Source of the DNA: an uncultured Bacteroides sp.
GTDB lineage: Bacteria > Bacteroidota > Bacteroidia > Bacteroidales > Bacteroidaceae
Direction of reading: 5' to 3'
Length of the DNA: 30,213 bases
NCBI GenBank assembly: GCA_900546645.1
Contig: URDR01000034.1
Location: 1 to 30,213, forward strand
Below, in pieces: positions 8,612-15,397 of the stretch. The notes beneath the pieces are model-generated. The model did not search any database and had not been told where the DNA came from. It saw nothing but the letters and a program-made list of their open reading frames with translations. Position numbers and translations under genes: made by a program. The stretch's first letter is position 1. Each line of letters starts with the position of its first letter.

Positions 8612-9496
8612 ATGGGACGCTTTATCAATCCTTTCACTGATGTAGGCTTTAAGCTGATTTTCGGACAGCCCGTACATAAGGATCTGCTTATCGATTTCCT
8701 TAACGGCTTACTTGCCGGAGAGAAACAGATTACCGACATCCAATTCCTCGACAAGGAACTGCTTCCAGAGTTCCGTCATGACCGGGGCGTGATTTATGAC
8801 ATCTACTGCACCACGGAAAGCGGCGAGCAGTTTATTGTGGAGATGCAAAACTGGGAGCAGACTTATTTCCGTGAACGGGCTCTTTATTATCTCTCGCAGG
8901 CTGTGGCTCGCCAAGGAGAACGTGGTTCTGCATGGAAGTTCGACCTGAAAGCAGTTTACGGAGTGTTTTTCCTGAACTTCCGTCTGGATGGAGGTATGGA
9001 CAAGTTGCGTACAGACGTGGTACTTGCCGACCGCGATACGCATGAGCAGTTCAGCGACAAGCTGCGCTTTATCTACCTCCAGCTTCCTTTCTTTCATAAA
9101 AGCGAGGAGGAGTGTGAGAATGATTTTGAACGTTGGATTTACGTGCTGAAAAATATGGAGACATTACAAAGAATGCCTTTCAAAGCCCGGAAGGCTGTTT
9201 TCGAGAAACTGGAACAGATAGTGGACATAGCTTCCTTGAGCAAGGAGGAGCGCATCAAATATGATGAGAGTATCAAGGTTTACCGTGACAACCTCGTCAC
9301 GCTGGATTTTGCTTTGACCAAAGGATACCGCCAAGGTTTGGAAAAAGGTATGGCTGAAGGCATGGAAAAAGGTTTGGAAAAAGGGCGTGCGGAAATGAAC
9401 AGGGAAAATGCCTTGAAGCTGAAAGAGCAAGGTGTATCTCCCGAAATTATCTCACGGGTAACCGGCTTGTCCTTGGAAACAATCGAAGCTTTATGA
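8612..9496 (+). CDS. Rpn/YhgA-like PD-(D/E)XK nuclease family protein
   Basis: This 294-residue protein opens with GRFINPFTDVGFKLIFG, the standard beginning of Bacteroidetes members of the PD-(D/E)XK nuclease family often annotated as transposase. The predicted catalytic core is D63 (in IYDIYCTT) and E77-x-Q79 (in FIVEMQNWEQ). A charged C-terminal tail has GMAEGMEKGLEKG-type repeats (about residues 248-262) and ends in a short helix-turn-like segment (ISRVTGLSLETIEAL). The E. coli Rpn relatives cut DNA and promote RecA-independent recombination, and some members have been linked to phage defence. There are no inverted repeats around the gene, so it is not itself an IS. The next gene begins one base after the stop. 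Confidence 0.8.
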   Translation: MGRFINPFTDVGFKLIFGQPVHKDLLIDFLNGLLAGEKQITDIQFLDKELLPEFRHDRGVIYDIYCTTESGEQFIVEMQNWEQTYFRERALYYLSQAVARQGERGSAWKFDLKAVYGVFFLNFRLDGGMDKLRTDVVLADRDTHEQFSDKLRFIYLQLPFFHKSEEECENDFERWIYVLKNMETLQRMPFKARKAVFEKLEQIVDIASLSKEERIKYDESIKVYRDNLVTLDFALTKGYRQGLEKGMAEGMEKGLEKGRAEMNRENALKLKEQGVSPEIISRVTGLSLETIEAL

Positions 9497-9497
9497 T

Positions 9498-10475
9498 ATG
9501 GTTTTGAACAAAACGCTAATTATAAGCGGCTGTTTATGCCTGACACTGCTTGGAACGGCTTGTCAGGGCAACGGAAAGCAGTCGGCTGGCAAGGAACTGA
9601 AAGAGCAAGCGGATGTGCAGCGTCCGGTTGGTGAATTGCAGTTTCCTTTCCCTGAAATCCCGTCGATGCTGACCGACCCAAGCGACCGGAAAGCGTATCT
9701 GCTGAAGCATTACTGGGATGACTTTAACTTCAGCGACACGGCTCTGGTGAACTGCCGTGACCTGACCGAACAGGGATTCGTGAACTACGTTGCCCTGCTG
9801 GCAGAGGAAAACACCTCGCATGCGCTTGCTGAAGAAAGCATGGCTCACCTCTGCACCCGGATGCTCACCGATGTGCATGCAAGCAAGGTCATGACCGAGA
9901 TGGTAGATGCGTATCTTTATAATCCGAACTCGCCTTATTACAACGAATCGCTGTATGCCCTTTTTCTCCGTCCGCTGGTTGAAAGTCCTGCCTTGGATGA
10001 AGCCCGGAAAAGCAGGTATCGCTTTAAACTGGAACTGCTGGGACGGAATAATCCCGGAACGCAAGCTACAGCCTTTACTTACCGGTTTGCCGACGGAACG
10101 CAGCGTGGTCTACAGCAGACTCCGGTAAAAGGGAACTGCCTCTTGCTGGTGTTCTATGACCCGGAGTGTTCGAGCTGTTACGAAACCTTGACCGAAATGA
10201 CGAGTGATCCTTTCCTTGCCGAAGCAGTGGCGAAGGGAAAAGTCAGTGTACTGGCTGTCTATACGGAAGGCAATGAGGAGGCTTGGCGCAAGGCTTTGCC
10301 TGACATGCCCGAAGGATGGATGGTGGCAACCGACCGTCAGATGGTGAAAGACCATGCGCTGTATGATTTGAAAGCCATGCCCAGCCTTTATCTGCTCGAC
10401 GGGAAAAAGAAGGTTATCCTGAAAGATGCGCCCTATGCACGGATTAAAGAACGGTTGGCAGGAGAGTTTGTTTAA
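9498..10475 (+). CDS. Thioredoxin-fold lipoprotein, DUF5106-like
   Basis: This 325-residue protein has a signal peptide and lipobox (LGTAC, Cys22). The N-terminal half (about residues 50-190) is helical, with YLLKHYWDDFNFSD, the pattern of the Bacteroidetes DUF5106 domain. The C-terminal half is a thioredoxin-like domain with LVFYDPECSSCYETL (Cys224 and Cys227, a CxxC redox pair) and a probable cis-Pro loop (KAMPSLYLLDG). It likely acts in the periplasm in disulfide or thiol exchange; the substrate is unknown. The start is one base after the nuclease stop, so they are probably co-transcribed, though no functional link is obvious. Confidence 0.75.
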   Translation: MVLNKTLIISGCLCLTLLGTACQGNGKQSAGKELKEQADVQRPVGELQFPFPEIPSMLTDPSDRKAYLLKHYWDDFNFSDTALVNCRDLTEQGFVNYVALLAEENTSHALAEESMAHLCTRMLTDVHASKVMTEMVDAYLYNPNSPYYNESLYALFLRPLVESPALDEARKSRYRFKLELLGRNNPGTQATAFTYRFADGTQRGLQQTPVKGNCLLLVFYDPECSSCYETLTEMTSDPFLAEAVAKGKVSVLAVYTEGNEEAWRKALPDMPEGWMVATDRQMVKDHALYDLKAMPSLYLLDGKKKVILKDAPYARIKERLAGEFV

Positions 10476-10554
10476 AGATAAGCAGGGTCAAAGTTGAGTG
10501 ACTTTTCCATATTTAAGTTTTCTCCCGACGTGGTGTAAGGATAAAAAGTGAATC

Positions 10555-10652
10555 ATAGAGGTAGTAGGGGGTAAAAGGAAAAGAGTAGGGGTAGATAATA
10601 GGGAATGCAGAGAAGAAGTGAGGGCAAAAAATGGGGTAAAAATAGGTAGAAT
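10555..10652 (-). terminator. C/U-rich, G-poor region behind dprA, candidate Rho-dependent terminator
   Basis: The plus strand has only two C residues in these 98 bases, so a minus-strand transcript leaving dprA would be almost G-free and rich in CCC and YC steps. That is the composition of a Rho utilisation region. There is no hairpin with a T-run here. The remaining gap (10476-10554) shows no clear structure. Confidence 0.45.
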
Positions 10653-10654
10653 AA

Positions 10655-11785
10655 TCATATTAGGCAATAAACTCCGCCTGCCAGGGCACGGATGACTCCT
10701 TTCATCTCCAGTTCAAAGAGAATGCCTGTCATGCGATTGATAGGGATATTGCTTTGCACTACCAGAAGGTTTATCTGCAGGCCTTCGGGGTGTTTGTTGA
10801 GCAGACCGACTACTTGCTCTTCTTCCGGAGTAAAGTCGGGGAAGAGTTGACGTTGGACGGTATGCGGGGTGGTATGCGAGGCATCCCAGTTCATGGCTTT
10901 GACCAGTTCTTCGGCACTTTGCAGTAGCATGGCACGGTTGTTTTTAATTAGGTTATTACATCCCTCTGAATACGTATCACCGATGCGTCCCGGGAAGGCG
11001 AAGCAGTCGCGGTTATAGCTTTCTGCGATTTCGGCTGTGATGAGTGAACCGCCTTTGGCTGCCGACTCGATGACGAGGGTGGCATCGCTGATTCCGGCTA
11101 CGATGCGGTTGCGCTTGACGAAGTTTTGTCGGTCGGGATTGGTACCGCTGGGAAATTCGGTCAGCAGTCCGCCTTGGTGAATCATCTGGGCTGCTGTCTG
11201 GCGGTGTACGCTCGGATAGATACGGTCTAAGCCGTGAGCCAGTACACCGATGGTTTCAAAACCGCACTGGAGTGCAGCCCGGTGGGCATGGATGTCGATG
11301 CCGTAGGCCAGTCCGCTTACGATGACTGCATCGGGGAGCAGCTCTTTCAGTTCTTCCATGAAACGGAGGCAAAGCCCTTTGCCGTACTCAGTGGCATGGC
11401 GTGTGCCTACCAGACTGATGAAATGCAGGCTGTTGAGGTTGGCATTGCCTCGGTAGAACAGGATGAGAGGGGCATCATCGCATTCGCGCAACCGGGAAGG
11501 GTAGTCGGCGTCGGCAGGGGGCAGCGGACGGATTTTGTTTTTCTCGGCAAACTGTAGCTCGGCTTCGCAGAGGCGCAGAATGTCCGGACAGTCAAAGGCA
11601 TGAGTCAGCCGCTTGGGAAAGTCGGGCATGCTTTCTATCAGTTCCTTGGTATGAAGGAAGATGGCAGAAGCACTTCCGGCTGCTTCAAGCAGGCGATGCG
11701 CTCCGATGAGGCCCAAGCCGGGGATTCGGGTCAGTGCAAGGGTGTAAAGGGTTTCTTCATTCATTCGTGTAAAGGGTTTCTTCAT
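10655..11785 (-). CDS. dprA: DNA-processing protein DprA (Smf)
   Basis: DprA binds incoming single-stranded DNA and loads RecA during transformation or recombination. The 376-residue frame has an N-terminal helical (SAM/HhH-like) segment (IPGLGLIGAHRLLEAAG), then the Rossmann-like DprA core: FISLVGTRHATEYG, VIVSGLAYGIDIHAHRAAL, VLAHGLDRIYP, FVKRNRIVAGIS, SAAKGGSLITAEIA and FAFPGRIGD. The C-terminal 60 residues form a winged-helix-like domain. The start is ambiguous because of a 25-bp tandem duplication: ATG at 11785 overlaps the thioesterase stop (ATGA) and gives MKKPFTR before the second copy, while ATG at 11764 (MNEETLYT) is probably the ancestral start. It is co-transcribed with the thioesterase gene upstream. 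Confidence 0.93.
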   Translation of the reverse strand: MKKPFTRMNEETLYTLALTRIPGLGLIGAHRLLEAAGSASAIFLHTKELIESMPDFPKRLTHAFDCPDILRLCEAELQFAEKNKIRPLPPADADYPSRLRECDDAPLILFYRGNANLNSLHFISLVGTRHATEYGKGLCLRFMEELKELLPDAVIVSGLAYGIDIHAHRAALQCGFETIGVLAHGLDRIYPSVHRQTAAQMIHQGGLLTEFPSGTNPDRQNFVKRNRIVAGISDATLVIESAAKGGSLITAEIAESYNRDCFAFPGRIGDTYSEGCNNLIKNNRAMLLQSAEELVKAMNWDASHTTPHTVQRQLFPDFTPEEEQVVGLLNKHPEGLQINLLVVQSNIPINRMTGILFELEMKGVIRALAGGVYCLI

Positions 11786-11791
11786 TCATTC
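11742..11791. repeat. 25-bp perfect tandem duplication over the dprA start
   Basis: Units 11742-11766 and 11767-11791 are identical. They cover the end of the thioesterase gene and the first codons of dprA. Because 25 is not a multiple of 3, the duplicated start codon in the outer copy is out of frame, while another ATG in that copy is in frame. Confidence 0.9.
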
Positions 11792-12189
11792 AGGTAAGGT
11801 GAAAATGTTTCGTTCAGCAAACTGCTTTCGCCCAGACGGCCGTTGATGAGGCATACTGTTTCAACGGTTGCTTTGATGACTGGCTTCAGGTCGGGCAGAC
11901 GGAAGATGTCTTGGTAGAAGGTGTATTTGATGCCTTCTTTCTTGAGGTAAAGCTTGGATATAAACTCATCGCCGCTGCGGAGCGGTGTCTTGAAGGCCAT
12001 GTTTAAGCGTGCCACGACAGGGTCGATGCCTTGTTCATGGAGGCGGGCAAAGCTGATGCCTGCCGAGCTGAGAAACTCGTGACGGGTGTGCTCAATGTAG
12101 TGCTGGTAATTGGCGTTGTTTACAATACCTTGGAGGTCGCATTCGTAATCGCGTACCTTCATGGTCAGTTCATAAATATATTTTCCCAT
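11782..12189 (-). CDS. Hot-dog fold acyl-CoA thioesterase (YbgC/4HBT family)
   Basis: This 135-residue protein has the family length. VRDYECDLQGIVNNANYQHYIEH matches in outline the 4HBT signature, with D18 as the probable catalytic Asp, followed by the long helix of the hot-dog fold (reported here as VRDYECDLQG then IVNNANYQHY). Members hydrolyse acyl-CoA or acyl-ACP thioesters in the cytoplasm; substrate specificity cannot be read from sequence. The stop codon overlaps the dprA start, so the genes are translationally coupled. A minus-strand promoter element lies 28 bases upstream. Confidence 0.85.
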   Translation of the reverse strand: MGKYIYELTMKVRDYECDLQGIVNNANYQHYIEHTRHEFLSSAGISFARLHEQGIDPVVARLNMAFKTPLRSGDEFISKLYLKKEGIKYTFYQDIFRLPDLKPVIKATVETVCLINGRLGESSLLNETFSPYLNE

Positions 12190-12216
12190 TATTTTTCGGT
12201 TGGTTTAGTGTGTTTA

Positions 12217-12224
12217 CAAAGATA
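12217..12224 (-). promoter_or_regulatory. -7 element for the thioesterase-dprA operon
   Basis: A perfect TATCTTTG on the minus strand lies 28 bases upstream of the thioesterase ATG. I see no convincing TTTG at the -33 position. Confidence 0.55.
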
Positions 12225-12233
12225 CGGTTTTCG

Positions 12234-12267
12234 TTTGTAAGTTGGTGGTTTTCCGCTTATAAGTTTG
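12234..12267 (+). promoter_or_regulatory. Candidate promoter of the dihydrouridine synthase gene
   Basis: TTTG (12234-12237) is followed after 22 bases by TAAGTTTG (12260-12267), a perfect TAnnTTTG. A second TAAGTTTG follows directly at 12268-12275. The leader would be about 100 bases. This element and the minus-strand element at 12217 make a compact divergent promoter region. Confidence 0.5.
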
Positions 12268-12377
12268 TAAGTTTGCGTTTGCTTATCAGCTGGAGAGGAA
12301 TTGCTTGCAGGAAATAAATCTGAAGCAGGTGGTTATTAATGTGTATTTTAGATAAGAAAATAAATATGATTCGAGAC

Positions 12378-13304
12378 ATGAAGATTTATGCAGCGCCTTT
12401 ACAGGGCTTTACCGAGGCGGCATGGCGGAACGCTCATGAAGGGGTATTCGGAGGAGTGGATGCTTATTATACGCCTTTTGTGCGGTTGGAGAAGGGGGAG
12501 ATACGGAACAAAGACCGGAAGGAGGTTTCTTGTGAGCGGAACAGGGTGGCGCATCTGGTTCCGCAGGTCATCGCCTCTACTTCGGAAGAGCTGGCGGTGC
12601 TGGTTGATTTTCTGATGGCTCAGGGGTATCGGGAGATGGACTTGAACATGGGGTGTCCGTTTCCGCCGGTTGTGAACCGGAAGATGGGGTCGGGCTTGCT
12701 TCCGTATCCGGAACGGGTGGAGGCGTTGCTTGAGGCTTTACGGGCTTATCCGGATGGGATGTTTTCGGTGAAGATGCGTCTGGGGTGGCAGGAACCGGAG
12801 GAGTGGAGGGCGGTTTTGCCGCTGCTGAACGGTTCGGTGGTGAAGCAGATTACGTTGCATCCCAGGATAGGTAAGCAACAGTATAAGGGGACGGTGGACC
12901 TGGAGTCGTTTGCTTTGTTTTATGAAGCTTGTGAGGTGCCCTTGGTTTATAACGGCGACTTGTATTCAGTAGAGGAGATGCAGCAGGTGATGACCCGCTT
13001 TCCGCGTCTGTCGGGCTTGATGATAGGCAGGGGATTGCTGGCAAACCCTTCGCTGGCGGCTGCTTTCCGTGATGGAAAGCCATGGCAGCAGGAGGTGCTT
13101 TACCGGAAGGTGGCTGAGATGCACGACCAGCTGCTTGCTGCGTATGAGCAAACCATGGAGGGTGGAGAGGCACAGTTGTTGCATAAGATGAAAACAATGT
13201 GGGAGTATCTGCTGCCGGACATGGACAAGAAAGCCCGGAAGCAGCTGCTTAAATGTTCGCGTCTGGATGCTTATCTGAGGGCGGTGAGAGAGGCTCTTTT
13301 TTGA
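12378..13304 (+). CDS. tRNA-dihydrouridine synthase
   Basis: This flavoenzyme reduces uridine to dihydrouridine in tRNA D-loops. From the ATG at 12378 the protein is 308 residues and begins MKIYAAPLQGFTEAAW, the usual first beta strand of the Dus TIM barrel; ATG at 12366 would add four residues (MIRD) and is possible. The active-site region is LNMGCPFPPVVNRKMGSGLL, with Cys93 as the likely general acid, followed by SVKMRLGW, ITLHPRIGKQQYKG and LVYNGDLYS (FMN phosphate-binding strands) and GLMIGRGLLANPSL. The Dus subfamily is not assigned. Its 3' end overlaps the convergent DUF2851 gene by 56 bases. Confidence 0.9.
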   Translation: MKIYAAPLQGFTEAAWRNAHEGVFGGVDAYYTPFVRLEKGEIRNKDRKEVSCERNRVAHLVPQVIASTSEELAVLVDFLMAQGYREMDLNMGCPFPPVVNRKMGSGLLPYPERVEALLEALRAYPDGMFSVKMRLGWQEPEEWRAVLPLLNGSVVKQITLHPRIGKQQYKGTVDLESFALFYEACEVPLVYNGDLYSVEEMQQVMTRFPRLSGLMIGRGLLANPSLAAAFRDGKPWQQEVLYRKVAEMHDQLLAAYEQTMEGGEAQLLHKMKTMWEYLLPDMDKKARKQLLKCSRLDAYLRAVREALF

Positions 13305-14556
13305 AATATTCGTATCCGATGCGGCAGTATAGGCATTTCTTCGGGTCGCAATAGTTCTTCTTGAGCTGAATCAGTGCCTGGCTGTCGCCTGCATGGGCGG
13401 CAGTTAATCCACACTCCTTCCACTGGCGGATGATGTAGTTGCTTTCGGGTTTGAGATTTTCGAGCAGGGCATCGGCTCGCTGATACAGCCGTTCATCGCC
13501 CTTGTATTTTCCATAAGCATAAAGAAATGGGATGACGGTATTGATAATCAGCAGGTCAATGGAGGTGGTGCTTAAGGTTTTCGGGGAAGAGGTTGAAGGT
13601 TCGCCGAATACGTAGTGGGTTTCCCAATAAGCGGATGTTCCTCCTTTGAACTCTTGGCGGAGTGCTTGAAGGGTGGTTCGTTCCATCAGGCGGGAGAACA
13701 GACCTTGGGACCGGTGGTATAGACAGGCAAGCTGGGCTATGCGGACGTGAGGAAAGTTGCCCGGACGCATGCGGAGAAGTCGCCATCGGCAGTTGGAGGA
13801 GGGGGTCAGCTGAAATTTATGGGAAAGAAACCGGTATTCACGGACGAGGCTTTGGGTGTAATCATCGGTGGGCAGTTCGTGGAGCAATCCTGCCTGACCG
13901 AAAAAGAAGGCTTCGACTTGCAGCAGGTTGTCGCGGTGCTTGTTGACTGCCTGTAGGGGAATGGACTGTGCCCAAAGCTCAAAGGCGTCGCTGTTGACTC
14001 CGAATCCGAAGTTGCGGGCAAGGGTGATGAAGAAGGTATGTTCCCAATCGTTGCCATCGGCTTTCAGCCGCCGCTCGATTTGACGGGTTTTCTGCTCAAA
14101 CCGCTCGGTTTGCAGGGTGGAAAGGAAGCTGTGTATCATGAGCTTGGGGAGCTGAGGTATCAGGCGGTAGCAGGGAGGATAGTGCGAGGTGAGGAGAAGG
14201 TCGCGGTAGTTTTCGATGACTTGTGGCGGGCAGTGCAGTTCGAATTGAGGTATGGATTCTCCGTTGGTGCGGAAAATATCGGCGTCAATGAGTGAGGCTA
14301 CGTGGAGAATTACGGAGTCATAGGCGGTGTCGTGGTCATGGTGGTGACGCTTCCAGTCGGAAGTCCGTTCGTGTATTTCTACATTTCCTACCCATGTCAC
14401 TCCGTCGAGCTTGATTTTGGCATTGAAAAAATCAGCTCCGGCATCGGGGTTGGGCAGCCCGGGGTCGATGATTTCAAGCATCTGTCCGCTGGTGGTAAAC
14501 AGCGGTTTCAACGGGAAAAGCTTGTGCTTCCACACATAATGCAAAAGATGTTCCAT
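13249..14556 (-). CDS. DUF2851 family protein of unknown function
   Basis: This 435-residue protein begins MEHLLHYVWKHKLFP, then IIDPGLPNPDAGADFFNAKI and WVGNVEIHERTSDW, all characteristic of the Bacteroidetes DUF2851 family. The DAGADFFNAKI plus VEIH pattern resembles a PD-(D/E)XK-like arrangement (Asp, then E-x-H), so a nuclease-like core is possible but unproven. The C-terminus carries a Cys cluster, YCDPKKCLYCRIGYEYF, which could bind a metal. The last 15 or so residues (EPLSPPSDKHPDANI) are encoded antisense to the end of the dihydrouridine synthase gene. Function unknown; cytoplasmic, as no signal peptide is visible. Confidence 0.75.
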   Translation of the reverse strand: MEHLLHYVWKHKLFPLKPLFTTSGQMLEIIDPGLPNPDAGADFFNAKIKLDGVTWVGNVEIHERTSDWKRHHHDHDTAYDSVILHVASLIDADIFRTNGESIPQFELHCPPQVIENYRDLLLTSHYPPCYRLIPQLPKLMIHSFLSTLQTERFEQKTRQIERRLKADGNDWEHTFFITLARNFGFGVNSDAFELWAQSIPLQAVNKHRDNLLQVEAFFFGQAGLLHELPTDDYTQSLVREYRFLSHKFQLTPSSNCRWRLLRMRPGNFPHVRIAQLACLYHRSQGLFSRLMERTTLQALRQEFKGGTSAYWETHYVFGEPSTSSPKTLSTTSIDLLIINTVIPFLYAYGKYKGDERLYQRADALLENLKPESNYIIRQWKECGLTAAHAGDSQALIQLKKNYCDPKKCLYCRIGYEYFKKEPLSPPSDKHPDANI

Positions 14557-14608
14557 GTTAATGAGCTGTAAATGTCCTTCAAAAGTAATGATTTATAGCG
14601 AAAAACGT

Positions 14609-14616
14609 TATCTTTG
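14609..14616 (+). promoter_or_regulatory. -7 element upstream of dapB
   Basis: A perfect TATCTTTG lies 22 bases before the dapB ATG; the -33 element is weak. It is the likely promoter of the dapB-signal peptidase operon. Confidence 0.6.
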
Positions 14617-14638
14617 CGAGTAAAATTAGTAGAGAATT

Positions 14639-15394
14639 ATGAAAATAGCATTAATCGGATATGGAAAAATGGGGAAGGAAATAGAGCAGATTGCGCTTTC
14701 CCGTGGTCATGAAATTGTTTGTATAATTGATATAAATAACCGGAAGGACTTTGAGTCGGATGCGTTCCGCTCGGCAGATGTGGCGATTGAGTTTACGGCT
14801 CCTTCGGTGGCTTACGGTAACTGTATGGAGGCTTTCCGGAATGGAGTGAAAGTGGTTTCGGGCAGTACCGGCTGGATGGGTGAGCATGGAGATGAGATGC
14901 GCCGCCTGTGTGAAGAGGAAGGAAAAACGCTGTTCTGGTCATCGAACTTCAGTTTGGGAGTAGCTATCTTCTCGGCTGTAAACAAGTATCTTGCCCGGAT
15001 TATGAACCGCTTTCCGAATTATGAGGTGTCGATGGTGGAAACGCATCATGTGCACAAACTGGATGCTCCGAGTGGTACGGCGATTACGTTGGCTGAAGGC
15101 ATTCTGGAGAACTTGGAACGGAAGAATAAATGGGTGATGGGTACGCTTACTGCGCCCGACGGCTCGGTGAGCGGAACTGCTGACTGTGCGCCCGATGAAC
15201 TGCCGGTAAGTGCCATCCGCCGTGGAGAGGTGCCGGGAATTCATACCATTACGTATGAATCGGAAGCTGACTCGATCGTGATTACTCATGATGCAAAAAA
15301 CCGGAAAGGCTTTGCGCTGGGAGCTGTGCTGGCTGCTGAATATACGGCTGCGCATACGGGTTTCTTAGGTATGAATGATTTATTTCCTTTTTGA
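14639..15394 (+). CDS. dapB: 4-hydroxy-tetrahydrodipicolinate reductase
   Basis: DapB catalyses the NAD(P)H-dependent reduction step of the diaminopimelate/lysine pathway, which supplies peptidoglycan. The protein is 251 residues, the usual length. The nucleotide-binding loop is IGYGKMG (residues 6-12), with VVSGSTGW and SSNFSLGV further on. The catalytic segment ETHHVHKLDAPSGTA contains H136, H137 and K140, matching the family His and Lys. The C-terminal HDAKNRKGFALGAVLAA is also typical. It is the first gene of a plus-strand run; the signal peptidase gene begins 3 bases after its stop. Confidence 0.96.
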   Translation: MKIALIGYGKMGKEIEQIALSRGHEIVCIIDINNRKDFESDAFRSADVAIEFTAPSVAYGNCMEAFRNGVKVVSGSTGWMGEHGDEMRRLCEEEGKTLFWSSNFSLGVAIFSAVNKYLARIMNRFPNYEVSMVETHHVHKLDAPSGTAITLAEGILENLERKNKWVMGTLTAPDGSVSGTADCAPDELPVSAIRRGEVPGIHTITYESEADSIVITHDAKNRKGFALGAVLAAEYTAAHTGFLGMNDLFPF

Positions 15395-15397
15395 TTT

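Noticed and set aside
8612..9496. Insertion sequence encoding a transposase
   Set aside because: Although the family is often named transposase, no terminal inverted repeats or target duplications are visible around the gene.
10555..10652. G-quadruplex cluster
   Set aside because: The G-runs are separated by long loops of 10 or more bases; the C-depletion fits a Rho-type region better.
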